Assembly (NCBI RefSeq): GCF_019343195.1 | Contig: NZ_RPHB01000008.1 | Coordinates: 248,001 to 312,000 of the forward strand | Source of the DNA: Arthrospiribacter ruber | GTDB lineage: Bacteria; Bacteroidota; Bacteroidia; Cytophagales; Cyclobacteriaceae | Direction of reading: 5' to 3' | DNA length: 64,000 nucleotides | Shown here: positions 8,396 to 16,834 of the stretch, piece by piece | Layout: every line of letters starts with the position of its first letter | Position numbering within the stretch: the first letter of the stretch is position 1 | Position numbers and translations under genes: made by a program | The notes under the pieces: model-generated | What the model was told of the DNA's origin: nothing | Database searches by the model: none | What the model saw: the letters and a program-made list of their open reading frames with translations, nothing else

Positions 8396-11300
8396 TTATT
8401 TTTTTTCAAAATTTTCAACCTTCATTTCATTATGACTAAACCTTAGATGCTCAATAAGGCTTAAAAATGTGACATTACAACTTTGAGCTAAATTCCATGT
8501 ATAGATTGACTGAATAAATTCATTTATCCCCAATTGTTTTATCAATTTAAATATTTCCACGGCACCTTTGTTTGCCTCCAAATAATCCGCCCCATCAGCA
8601 TAAATCAATGCTGGCTCTTGGTTGGCTTCACTGTTTTTGTCCTTGGCATACTTGTCGCTTTTTTTCTTGAGCATTATGTCTGTTGCATCCTTGCCGAGTT
8701 CTTTTTCAACAAAAGTCAAGGCCAATGCTTCGGGTAAGGCTACTCTTAACATATCTGCTCCCTGAACGTTGGCTACTGAAATGTGTGACTGTATCCATTG
8801 CTTGATGATTTGACTGGAAACAGTTTGGTAGATGTAGGCTCTTTCTTTCATAGCATCTGTTTTGGCGTACCAACCTTCTTTTTCTGAAATGGCTATGGCA
8901 TTCGGGAAGCTATAAAAAGGCTTTTGATAGTACGGAATTTCGTAAATACGAATTTGTTGGGATGGAAATTCGCCAAAACTTTCACTTACAAACTGTATAG
9001 CCTTAGTTGCTGCTTCTTTATATAACTCAACATTAAAAAGGTGTTTGGGGTCGTGGTAGATTTCTAATGTTACGTCATTGGATACAAGTTCAGCTTTCCC
9101 GTATTCAGCCGAACCAAGATACCAATTGAAAGGTTGGGGTTTTAAAATTTCAAAAATTGAATAGGTTCGTCCTTTTTCGGAACAAGACTTTATAAAGTTT
9201 CCCGGAGCAATGACGGTTTGATTCTCTATTGTGGAAATTTCAATTTTTCCTTTTACCCAATCCGCATCAGGAGAAAAGGCATCTTGGCTCAAGGCTATTG
9301 AGTCATCAAGAGAAGCCATTCGGGAAGTCAATTTTGGTAACCCATAATCCGCACGCTTTCTGTTCTCATTTAATTCCCGATCGTAATCATACCCGATAGT
9401 AGGCAGAAAATCTTTGATACTTCCAAAAGAACCATTGAACATCAAATCGGGCTGCGGGTCTTCACCACCTTGTGTAAAGCCAATATATTGTTTCTGTGCT
9501 TGTATGGTTACATTAAGAACACTATCTGACTTGTTGGAAATGAGATAGGCAGAAATTTTTAAATCGGTATCTTGAAAAATTGGACTTAGTTCTTTTCCTG
9601 CAATACTTAGTTTTTGCACGTCTATAAAATCACTCCAATTTAAATATAAAGTGTCTGACGAATAGTTGTTGCTAAGCGTTATTTCTGCTATATAGACGGC
9701 TTTGCGTTCATCAGGATAAAAATCGAACTTTAAATCCAGCATTTTATATTTTGGATGCACATACGATTTCAAGTAGCTGTATTTTTTTTCATAGTCGGCT
9801 TGTTCGTGTTCTTCTGTTTCGCTTAACTCAAAATTCCCTTTACCATTTACTTCGTTGATGATATGAAGTTTTGTTGCCACAAATCCAATCAGTAAAAACG
9901 CCAAAGAAATTTTACCAGCCCACGATAATTGCTTATTAAAAATAGAAAATGAACTTAAACTGCTTTTACTTCCCCTTTGCCAAAACCATATGCCAGTAAG
10001 AATGAAGCAAGCACCCAATAAAGCCCACATCAAAAAGTACCATTTAGCTGCCATTGTCCAAATACCATAACCTGAAACTTCGGAGTAATCTTCGAGACCG
10101 GGTACTGCTGCAAAAGCATAAATGGTTTGCTCCGCAAGTCCAAGTTCAAAACTTAAAATGGTTATAAATAAAATACCAACAGAGATAATGTGAGTGGCAA
10201 TTCTGTTTTTTGTCAATCCCGCAATAAAAAACACCAATGAAATCTGCAAGACATAAGTAAGCCAGCCCCAATTGTAACCGAGTATATCATAAGCATAAAG
10301 TTTTAAATCAATCAAGCTTGTACCGCCCGTGATAGTCTGAACAAATATTCCGGAACACATAAAAGTAAAAGCCAAAATGAATGCTACCACACTCATAGCA
10401 ATGAACCTTGAAAGTGTAATCGTCCAAACGGGAACAGGCAAGGCATCAGCTATCTGCCAAAAATTAACAGTTCTATCTTTAAAAAATAGCTCCACTGACC
10501 AAACCATTAAAAGAATCATAATAAATATTCCGTAGGAAAGTCGAAACTGAGTCATTGTAAAAGTTAGTGGTTCGGTAGGACCTATGTAATAAGAGGCATT
10601 CCACAAAAGGTTTTGCAGAATATTCATCAGCACCACAATACCAAGAATAACTTTAAAGCCTGATGGTCGAACTACATTTTTAATTTCAAGGATGGAGAGC
10701 GAGAATAGTTTTTTGAAACATTCTTTTAAGCCAAATTCGAATGTTAGATTTTCTGATGTGATAACATTTGTCTTTTCTACCGAGTTGCCAATAGCATTTG
10801 CTACTTTATCACTTTTCCCCTTATTGTCAGTTTTCAAAAAACCTTTGAAACTAAATTTACGGTAGGCTGAAAAGATGAGGAGTACACTTAAACCCACCCA
10901 AAACAGTCGATTGTATAGCAAATAATTGGTGAATTTTAAGTAGCCGAAATTACGTTCTTCCACACTCAAAAAGTCAATGGCGTTATCTACTGCCACATAA
11001 CCAAAAGGATCTGCAATCATCAAAAATGGAGTAGCTCCCGAACTTTCGGCTGTAGTTTGCATCAATAAAAAAGCAATAACCGTGATGATTACAGCCAAAT
11101 ACCCCGCAGCCATTTTTTTAAAGTACACCAAAGCGAAAAACACCAAAGAGGTTAACAACAATAAATTGGGAAGTAAAAGAAAAAAATAGCCGTGCATTAA
11201 TTGTCCAAAAGGAGCATCACCAAATTGGTGTGAATCGCCAATACCTGAATAGGGAACGAGCAACATACCAATGATATAGCCTAAAGCTACAAATGAATTG

Positions 11301-11629
11301 ATTGAAAATGCCGCAAAAAAACGACCCAAAAAAAACTTCTTCTCATCAATAGGATTGGTAAACAACCATTGTCCCGTTTTATGTTGAATTTCTTTAAAAA
11401 GTATAGGACCTGTAAGCACAGCGACAATGATGATAAGTAGAATGCCGCCGCCAGCAAGGTTCTTGTAAAACACAGCAGCAGCATTCATCAAAAGGTCTTC
11501 GTTTACATAATAATCAAAAGTGCCTTTGGTGTACCAAATCCCTTGAAATATCAGAAGCCCATAGAGCAGAAAAATAGACCAATGGCTGAATCTATTTTTG
11601 ATTTCGTGTTTTAAAATGCTCGCAGTCAT
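8396..11629 (-). CDS. ABC-2 type permease fused to an M1-aminopeptidase-like domain lacking the zinc site
   Basis: A 1077-residue protein. The first about 590 residues form two sets of membrane helices like ABC-2 permeases (first helix about 20-40). The remainder is a large extracytoplasmic region resembling the N-terminal beta domain and catalytic domain of M1 aminopeptidases, a fusion known in Bacteroidota. Where active members have HExxHQWW this protein has SQIIKQW (residues 939-945), although the following SVANVQGADML segment is conserved; the position of the distant glutamate ligand is V963. The zinc site is therefore lost and the domain is probably non-catalytic. The start codon overlaps the stop of the ATPase gene by 4 nt (ATGA), so the two form one transporter. 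It ends the receptor operon and could aid iron-chelate handling, but its substrate is unknown. Confidence 0.85.
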   Translation of the reverse strand: MTASILKHEIKNRFSHWSIFLLYGLLIFQGIWYTKGTFDYYVNEDLLMNAAAVFYKNLAGGGILLIIIVAVLTGPILFKEIQHKTGQWLFTNPIDEKKFFLGRFFAAFSINSFVALGYIIGMLLVPYSGIGDSHQFGDAPFGQLMHGYFFLLLPNLLLLTSLVFFALVYFKKMAAGYLAVIITVIAFLLMQTTAESSGATPFLMIADPFGYVAVDNAIDFLSVEERNFGYLKFTNYLLYNRLFWVGLSVLLIFSAYRKFSFKGFLKTDNKGKSDKVANAIGNSVEKTNVITSENLTFEFGLKECFKKLFSLSILEIKNVVRPSGFKVILGIVVLMNILQNLLWNASYYIGPTEPLTFTMTQFRLSYGIFIMILLMVWSVELFFKDRTVNFWQIADALPVPVWTITLSRFIAMSVVAFILAFTFMCSGIFVQTITGGTSLIDLKLYAYDILGYNWGWLTYVLQISLVFFIAGLTKNRIATHIISVGILFITILSFELGLAEQTIYAFAAVPGLEDYSEVSGYGIWTMAAKWYFLMWALLGACFILTGIWFWQRGSKSSLSSFSIFNKQLSWAGKISLAFLLIGFVATKLHIINEVNGKGNFELSETEEHEQADYEKKYSYLKSYVHPKYKMLDLKFDFYPDERKAVYIAEITLSNNYSSDTLYLNWSDFIDVQKLSIAGKELSPIFQDTDLKISAYLISNKSDSVLNVTIQAQKQYIGFTQGGEDPQPDLMFNGSFGSIKDFLPTIGYDYDRELNENRKRADYGLPKLTSRMASLDDSIALSQDAFSPDADWVKGKIEISTIENQTVIAPGNFIKSCSEKGRTYSIFEILKPQPFNWYLGSAEYGKAELVSNDVTLEIYHDPKHLFNVELYKEAATKAIQFVSESFGEFPSQQIRIYEIPYYQKPFYSFPNAIAISEKEGWYAKTDAMKERAYIYQTVSSQIIKQWIQSHISVANVQGADMLRVALPEALALTFVEKELGKDATDIMLKKKSDKYAKDKNSEANQEPALIYADGADYLEANKGAVEIFKLIKQLGINEFIQSIYTWNLAQSCNVTFLSLIEHLRFSHNEMKVENFEKK

Positions 11630-12513
11630 ACCAATTCAGCTTTTTTTTGGTCAAACAATAAATTAAAATAGGCATCTTCTAATGTTGGTGCTTTACCTGA
11701 AAACTCCCCACTTGGAAAATCATCAGCCACCACCGTAATCATCATTCTGCCCATATAGAAGCGTTGGGAAATGACCTTGTATTTTTCTTCATATTCGGGT
11801 AATTCAGACTTTTCAATAGGCAATTCAAATACCTTCCCCTGCAAGGCTTCTTCAATTTCATCAGGTTTGCCTTTCATCAGTACTTTACCATTGCCAATAA
11901 TTGCCATATCATTGCAAAGTGTACTTACATCTTCTACTATGTGTGTGGAAAGGATTACCACTGTATTTTCACCAATTTCCGAAAGTAGGTTGTAAAAACG
12001 GTTGCGTTCCATTGGGTCAAGCCCTGCTGTGGGTTCGTCAACGATTATCAATTGCGGATTGCCCATCAATGCCTGTGCAATCCCAAAGCGTTGTTTCATA
12101 CCACCTGAGTAGCCGTCAAGATGTTTTTTGCGGACATCATAAAGATTTACTCTGTTCAGTAATTCTGAAACGATTTCTTTTCGTTCGTTTTTGTTCACTA
12201 TGCCCTTCATATCGGCAATATGAAGAAGCAATTCTTCGGCTGATACATTAGGATAAACCCCAAATTCTTGTGGAAGATAGCCTAAAACCTTACGCAGTTC
12301 TTCGGGCTGCTTCAATACATCAATACCATTGAAAGTAATGCTGCCACTATCCCCATCTTGTAGCGTGGCAATGGTTCGCATCAATGTTGATTTGCCCGCG
12401 CCATTTTGCCCCAGCAAGCCAAACATTCCTTTGCCAATGGATAAGGAAACATCTTGCAGGGCTTTGACACCGTTGGCGTAGGTTTTAGAAAGGTTTTTTA
12501 TTTCCAAATTCAT
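11626..12513 (-). CDS. ABC transporter ATP-binding protein
   Basis: A 295-residue ATPase with Walker A GQNGAGKST, a Q-loop (LPQEFGVYP), signature YSGGMKQRFGIAQAL and Walker B LIIVDEPTAGLDP, then an H-loop (STHIVEDV). The C-terminal about 80 residues are an extension seen in ABC-2-type exporters. I chose the ATG at 12513 over the TTG at 12522 because it gives the usual MNLEIKNLSKTY opening and sits 5 nt past the upstream stop. It is translationally coupled to the permease/M1 fusion (4-nt overlap) and is its obvious partner. Confidence 0.93.
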   Translation of the reverse strand: MNLEIKNLSKTYANGVKALQDVSLSIGKGMFGLLGQNGAGKSTLMRTIATLQDGDSGSITFNGIDVLKQPEELRKVLGYLPQEFGVYPNVSAEELLLHIADMKGIVNKNERKEIVSELLNRVNLYDVRKKHLDGYSGGMKQRFGIAQALMGNPQLIIVDEPTAGLDPMERNRFYNLLSEIGENTVVILSTHIVEDVSTLCNDMAIIGNGKVLMKGKPDEIEEALQGKVFELPIEKSELPEYEEKYKVISQRFYMGRMMITVVADDFPSGEFSGKAPTLEDAYFNLLFDQKKAELV

Positions 12514-12518
12514 AATAT

Positions 12519-12935
12519 TCAAATTAAAGTAGTTTGCTTTCTTAAAAACATTTCTTTCAGGATGCTGAAATTTCTGACGATTAAAAACAACACTAGTAAT
12601 AATAGCACACTATCAAAAATGAGATAGAAAGTATTTTTCGAAAAGAAAATATGAGTGTTCAGCAGGCAAAGCACAAGCGGCACCAACATTACACTACCTA
12701 ATAAATAGGTTCGTTTGAAAACAAGTAGTACGCCACAAAGCAATTGAAAGAAACCCACAAAATAGAGATAGCCCGCCTTTTGCAACAAATCATAAAACTC
12801 AAAAAACAAAGGGTCACAATCAGCTGCATTGGCTCTGAATACACTTGGGTCATAAGCAAGAAAAAGTTTCTCAACCCCTACCCAAATGAATAGCAGCGCC
12901 AATAAAAAGCGGATTATGTAAACAGCTACTCTCAT
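12519..12935 (-). CDS. DoxX-like small membrane protein
   Basis: A 138-residue protein with four predicted membrane helices (about 5-22, 52-74, 78-96, 103-121). The first helix reads RFLLALLFIWVGVEKL, the pattern of the DoxX/MauE-type family, in which G-x-x-K/H-L follows the first helix. The gene overlaps the preceding ABC exporter by 4 nt (ATGA), so it is a true operon member. DoxX-like proteins have diverse roles in redox or small-molecule handling; in this setting it may assist the ABC importer pair, as small membrane proteins accompany ABC pairs in siderophore loci. That is inference only. Confidence 0.7.
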   Translation of the reverse strand: MRVAVYIIRFLLALLFIWVGVEKLFLAYDPSVFRANAADCDPLFFEFYDLLQKAGYLYFVGFFQLLCGVLLVFKRTYLLGSVMLVPLVLCLLNTHIFFSKNTFYLIFDSVLLLLVLFLIVRNFSILKEMFLRKQTTLI

Positions 12936-14677
12936 ACCTTAGACTTTTCATTTTGACCATTAAATTTCCAACCGCTTGCGTTTTGCTGGGTATTCCAAAG
13001 CTTAGCATAATATCCCCTTTGATTCAAAAGCTCTTCGTGTGTTCCTCTTTCTGCTATTTTCCCCTCTTTAAGGGCTAAAATCTGATCAGCCTCTTGTATG
13101 GTGGCAAGTTTGTGTGCAATTACCACCACTGTTTTTGTTTTGATAAGTTCTTGGATTGCCCTTTGGATATAGATTTCATTTTCGGGATCCAAGCTTGCCG
13201 TAGCTTCATCCAATAAAACAATGGGAGCATCTTTTAACATGGCACGTGCTATTGATATGCGTTGCTTTTGACCTCCTGAAAGTTTACTTCCGGATTCTCC
13301 TACTTTGGTATGCCATCCTTCCGGAAGTTTGGATATAAATTCCATGCATTGAGCCTTATTTAATACCTTCTCTACCTCTTTATCTGTTGCATTAGGTTTA
13401 CCTACTTTCACGTTATTATAAATACTGTCATCAAAAAGATAGACATCTTGAAAAACCTCAGAGAATAGTTGATAGAAATGATCCATGGAAATAGACCTGA
13501 TATCTATCCCTCCAATAGTAATCTGCCCTTTATCAACATCCCAAAATCGAGCTAATAAGCTGCAAATGGTTGTTTTTCCTGATCCTGAAGCTCCGACAAG
13601 TGCTGTCATGGTATTTTGGGAAGCTGTAAAGCTGATATCATTAAGTACAGATCTTTCATCGTATCCAAAATGGACATTCTTAAATTCAATTGGGAAGGAT
13701 GTTGGTAAAGGTTTCGATTCGTCATTTTGTATCGGGCTTTCCAATAATTCACGAATCCTGCTCAAGCTCACGTTCATGTAGCGTAAAATCACATACTCTA
13801 CTGTTAATACCTTTAAGGGTTGATATAGTGCATAGCCCAGAATTAAGAATGCTATCCAAACTTGAAGATCTAAAGATCCCCCTTGGAAATAATATAAACC
13901 TAGAGCAATACTGAGTAAAAAGAATATTTCAAAAACAACACTAGCGGTTAGGACAATCGGACCGGGAATAGCTTCGACTTTGATGCTCTGTTTTTTCAAT
14001 TCCAACAAAGCTTGATCAAGACTTTTAAACCTGGCACCCGTTTGACCAAAAGCCTTGAGATGTCGAATTCCTTGAACATACTCCAAAAAACTACTGCCTG
14101 TTTTATTTCTGGCTTTGACATGCTTTTGTCCAAACTTGTTGACTAAATAATTTGAAATCCATATAAGTGGATAAACAAGAGGAATAGCCACGATCAGACA
14201 AATTGCCAAACGCCAATCAAACCAAAAAAGAAAAATGGATAATGTAAATGTGCCAAATATGGCTGAAGCTATATTTGGTATGGCATGCGCAAATATGTTT
14301 TCAAAGTTAGAGACATCTTGCAAGACCACGGAAGCAATATCTCCGGGATCTCTCTTCTTGAAATAGCCCATCGACATTCGCTGAAGATGATTTCCTATTT
14401 TTAACCTTAACCAATTGGAAAGTTCAAAGGAAAACTCGTTTGATTTCACCATTGACTTTGATGCAAAGTAAAACTGCACCAGTAGCATAACTGTCATCAT
14501 GGCTACGACAGACCAAATAACTTGGTAATTGGGGAATTCCTTAAAAAGCTCCCAAATTATCACCATCACTATACCTAAAGGTGCCGAAACAAATACACCA
14601 TGTATCATTTCCCAGATCAGAACACGTATGAACTCTGCTTTTTTCTCTTTAATTACAAACCAGATATTATTGATCAT
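12932..14677 (-). CDS. Exporter-fold ABC half-transporter, YbtQ/IrtB-like
   Basis: A 581-residue protein: an ABC type-1 exporter membrane domain (about residues 10-310) followed by an ATPase with Walker A GASGSGKTT, signature LSGGQKQRISIARAM, Walker B PIVLLDEATASLD and H-loop IAHKLATI. It is paired with the 585-residue protein encoded just upstream (6-nt gap), so the two probably form a heterodimer. Exporter-fold heterodimers next to a TonB siderophore receptor and a PchR/YbtA-type AraC regulator are known as importers of Fe-siderophores (YbtPQ of Yersinia, IrtAB of mycobacteria). No N-terminal siderophore-interacting (FAD) domain like that of IrtA is present. Confidence 0.85.
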   Translation of the reverse strand: MINNIWFVIKEKKAEFIRVLIWEMIHGVFVSAPLGIVMVIIWELFKEFPNYQVIWSVVAMMTVMLLVQFYFASKSMVKSNEFSFELSNWLRLKIGNHLQRMSMGYFKKRDPGDIASVVLQDVSNFENIFAHAIPNIASAIFGTFTLSIFLFWFDWRLAICLIVAIPLVYPLIWISNYLVNKFGQKHVKARNKTGSSFLEYVQGIRHLKAFGQTGARFKSLDQALLELKKQSIKVEAIPGPIVLTASVVFEIFFLLSIALGLYYFQGGSLDLQVWIAFLILGYALYQPLKVLTVEYVILRYMNVSLSRIRELLESPIQNDESKPLPTSFPIEFKNVHFGYDERSVLNDISFTASQNTMTALVGASGSGKTTICSLLARFWDVDKGQITIGGIDIRSISMDHFYQLFSEVFQDVYLFDDSIYNNVKVGKPNATDKEVEKVLNKAQCMEFISKLPEGWHTKVGESGSKLSGGQKQRISIARAMLKDAPIVLLDEATASLDPENEIYIQRAIQELIKTKTVVVIAHKLATIQEADQILALKEGKIAERGTHEELLNQRGYYAKLWNTQQNASGWKFNGQNEKSKV

Positions 14678-14683
14678 GATATT

Positions 14684-16441
14684 CTAATTTTTCGATATTG
14701 TAAATTCCTTTGCTCTTTGATGGGCACTCCACATCTTTTGGTAAAGACCATTGCTGATTAACAAATCCTCATGCTTCCCTTGTCCTTCAAGTTTGCCTTC
14801 ATCAAAGACTAAAATTTGATCAGAATCTGTAATGGTACTTAGCCTGTGAGCGATGATGATGACAGTTTTATCGTGAATCAGCGCACTAAAAGCTTCTTGA
14901 ATTTTAGCTTCATTTTCCGGGTCAGCAAAGGCGGTAGCTTCATCCAAAATTAAAATGGGCGCATCTTTCAAAATTGCTCTCGCAAGTTGAATTCTTTGTT
15001 GTTCCCCTCCACTAAGATGGATACCGCTTTCTCCAAATCGTGTATCATAACCATCAGGAAGCTCCTGAATTTTATCATGTATTTGAGCAGCTATTGCTGC
15101 CTCGATCATCTGTTTTTCTGATTTATCCATGCCCATCATAATATTCTCCCTGATGGAAGCCTGAAAAATAAAAGAGTCCTGGAAAACAAAAGACACAGTT
15201 TTCATCAGCTCCTCTAATGGAATGTCTTTAATGTCAATACCCCCTATAAAAATCTTCCCTTCTTGTATGTCCCAAAACCGGGCAATCAATTGAGCTACCG
15301 TACTTTTACCTGCACCGGACGGCCCCACAAGAGCTGTTAAACTTTTTGCTGGAAGGCAGAAATTAATATCTTCTAATGCTTTTATGGTATTGCCATAGGA
15401 AAAGTGGACATGTTGAAATCTAATATCATATGATTTAGGACTAAATGATATTTTACTTTCTTCCTGTTCCCCACTATTAAGGATTTCATCAATCTTTTTT
15501 ACCCCTTGGTTAATTACAGTCAATTGACTCCCCATATTAGCCAAAGCAAAAACAGGTTTAAGATACCCTATTCCCAAAATCAGAAAAAGCAGTAGAGTCG
15601 CTAGGCCAATTCCATTATTCATGTACAGCCAAATACCTAGTACAAGTACCGGTAATAAAGCATTGCTCATAAAACTCATAAAAATGGCGAACGGAGGGCT
15701 TGTTTTTCGAGTCCATTCCTTGACAAATCCATCGAACTCCTTTACTGTCTTTCCATACTTTTCAAACTCATCGGCATTTTGACCGAATATTTTCATCACA
15801 GGCATGGCACGAACGTATTCAACAATCCCACTGTTCATGTTTTCCAATGATTGATGAAAGTGTCCCATCAATTCCTTGTTCTTTTTACTGTTAAAAATTA
15901 TAGGCATCCAAATCATCAAAACCAATAATGGGATGAAGCTGATGATGGCAAGCCTCCAATCCTGAGTAAAAAGGAAAATTATGGTCGCAATCGGAACCAC
16001 AAGACCTTTGACAAAATCCGGGATTTGATGGGCAATAAAATTTTCTATCCGTTCTACATCATCTGATAAGACTTTTTTTAGCCCCCCTGAGGTGCGGTCA
16101 TTTAGAAATCCCATAGGAAGCTTACCCAGCTTGTGGGCAATCGATTTTCTTAATTGATACAATATATCAAATGCAGCCACATGAGAAGCCATACCTGATG
16201 CATACAATATGGCATAACTTAAGGTCACGGCAATTCCGGCATACCATAAGTAATTAATTACAAGAGACCTATCTATTTGATCCGAGGTAAGCTCTTCAAG
16301 TATGAAAAATACCAAGATATAAGGTATCAATAGCAACAAAGCATGTACGATGGCCAAAGCACAGGACAGCAAAAGCAATCCTTTTTTAGTACCGGCTATT
16401 TCCAACAATCTGAGTATTCCTGATTTTCTGGATTCATCCAT
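14684..16441 (-). CDS. Exporter-fold ABC half-transporter, YbtP/IrtA-like
   Basis: A 585-residue half-transporter with six membrane helices over about residues 15-305 and an ATPase with Walker A GPSGAGKST, signature LSGGEQQRIQLARAI and Walker B PILILDEATAFADPE. A phenylalanine-alanine pair replaces the usual serine-leucine next to Walker B (TAFADPEN), as also occurs in YbtP-like proteins. It overlaps the 129-residue gene by 8 nt and lies 6 nt before its partner. Together they are best read as an inner-membrane importer for the Fe-chelate delivered by the TonB receptor at 16835-19198. Export of a compound remains possible on sequence alone. Confidence 0.85.
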   Translation of the reverse strand: MDESRKSGILRLLEIAGTKKGLLLLSCALAIVHALLLLIPYILVFFILEELTSDQIDRSLVINYLWYAGIAVTLSYAILYASGMASHVAAFDILYQLRKSIAHKLGKLPMGFLNDRTSGGLKKVLSDDVERIENFIAHQIPDFVKGLVVPIATIIFLFTQDWRLAIISFIPLLVLMIWMPIIFNSKKNKELMGHFHQSLENMNSGIVEYVRAMPVMKIFGQNADEFEKYGKTVKEFDGFVKEWTRKTSPPFAIFMSFMSNALLPVLVLGIWLYMNNGIGLATLLLFLILGIGYLKPVFALANMGSQLTVINQGVKKIDEILNSGEQEESKISFSPKSYDIRFQHVHFSYGNTIKALEDINFCLPAKSLTALVGPSGAGKSTVAQLIARFWDIQEGKIFIGGIDIKDIPLEELMKTVSFVFQDSFIFQASIRENIMMGMDKSEKQMIEAAIAAQIHDKIQELPDGYDTRFGESGIHLSGGEQQRIQLARAILKDAPILILDEATAFADPENEAKIQEAFSALIHDKTVIIIAHRLSTITDSDQILVFDEGKLEGQGKHEDLLISNGLYQKMWSAHQRAKEFTISKN

Positions 16442-16823
16442 TATCTTCTTGATTAAAAATTTCTGTTAACCAATCCTTTGCATCTTTTTCTTTCAAGAAA
16501 GCTTTTGACGGGAATCCAAATGCTTTTTGAAGATCTGCTTTTGACATAGAGTTGAAAAAAGGCTCAGGCACCACCATAGCTATACCTTTTACCCATTTTA
16601 ATCTAACCCTATTTTTTTGTAGCCACGCTTTACCCGCTTTTGCTGATTCTGATGAATGTTTAAAACTATCTGCATCTCTTACAGAAAGAATCAGAAACGG
16701 AGTTTCTTTATCTAACCAAGATTCCCACTCCTCAAGTGATTTAGCGTATTCTTGGAAGCTTACTTCACCTTCGCTTTTTTGGTAAACCAAAGGAAATTCT
16801 GAACTATCACTAATTATCGGCAT
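16434..16823 (-). CDS. Small soluble protein in the siderophore operon, possibly STAS-like
   Basis: A 129-residue protein without signal peptide or membrane helix. The pattern of a central alpha/beta core (FPLVYQKSEG, FLILSVRDA, GIAMVVPEPFF, then FPSKAFLKEKDAKDWL at the end) recalls small STAS/SpoIIAA-like proteins, but I cannot confirm a family. It sits between the TonB receptor (gap 11 nt) and the first ABC half-transporter (8-nt overlap), so it is tightly co-translated with the importer. Its position suggests a cytoplasmic accessory role, such as handling the ferri-siderophore after import or regulating the ATPases. Function not established. Confidence 0.6.
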   Translation of the reverse strand: MPIISDSSEFPLVYQKSEGEVSFQEYAKSLEEWESWLDKETPFLILSVRDADSFKHSSESAKAGKAWLQKNRVRLKWVKGIAMVVPEPFFNSMSKADLQKAFGFPSKAFLKEKDAKDWLTEIFNQEDNG

Positions 16824-16834
16824 AAGTAAAAAAT

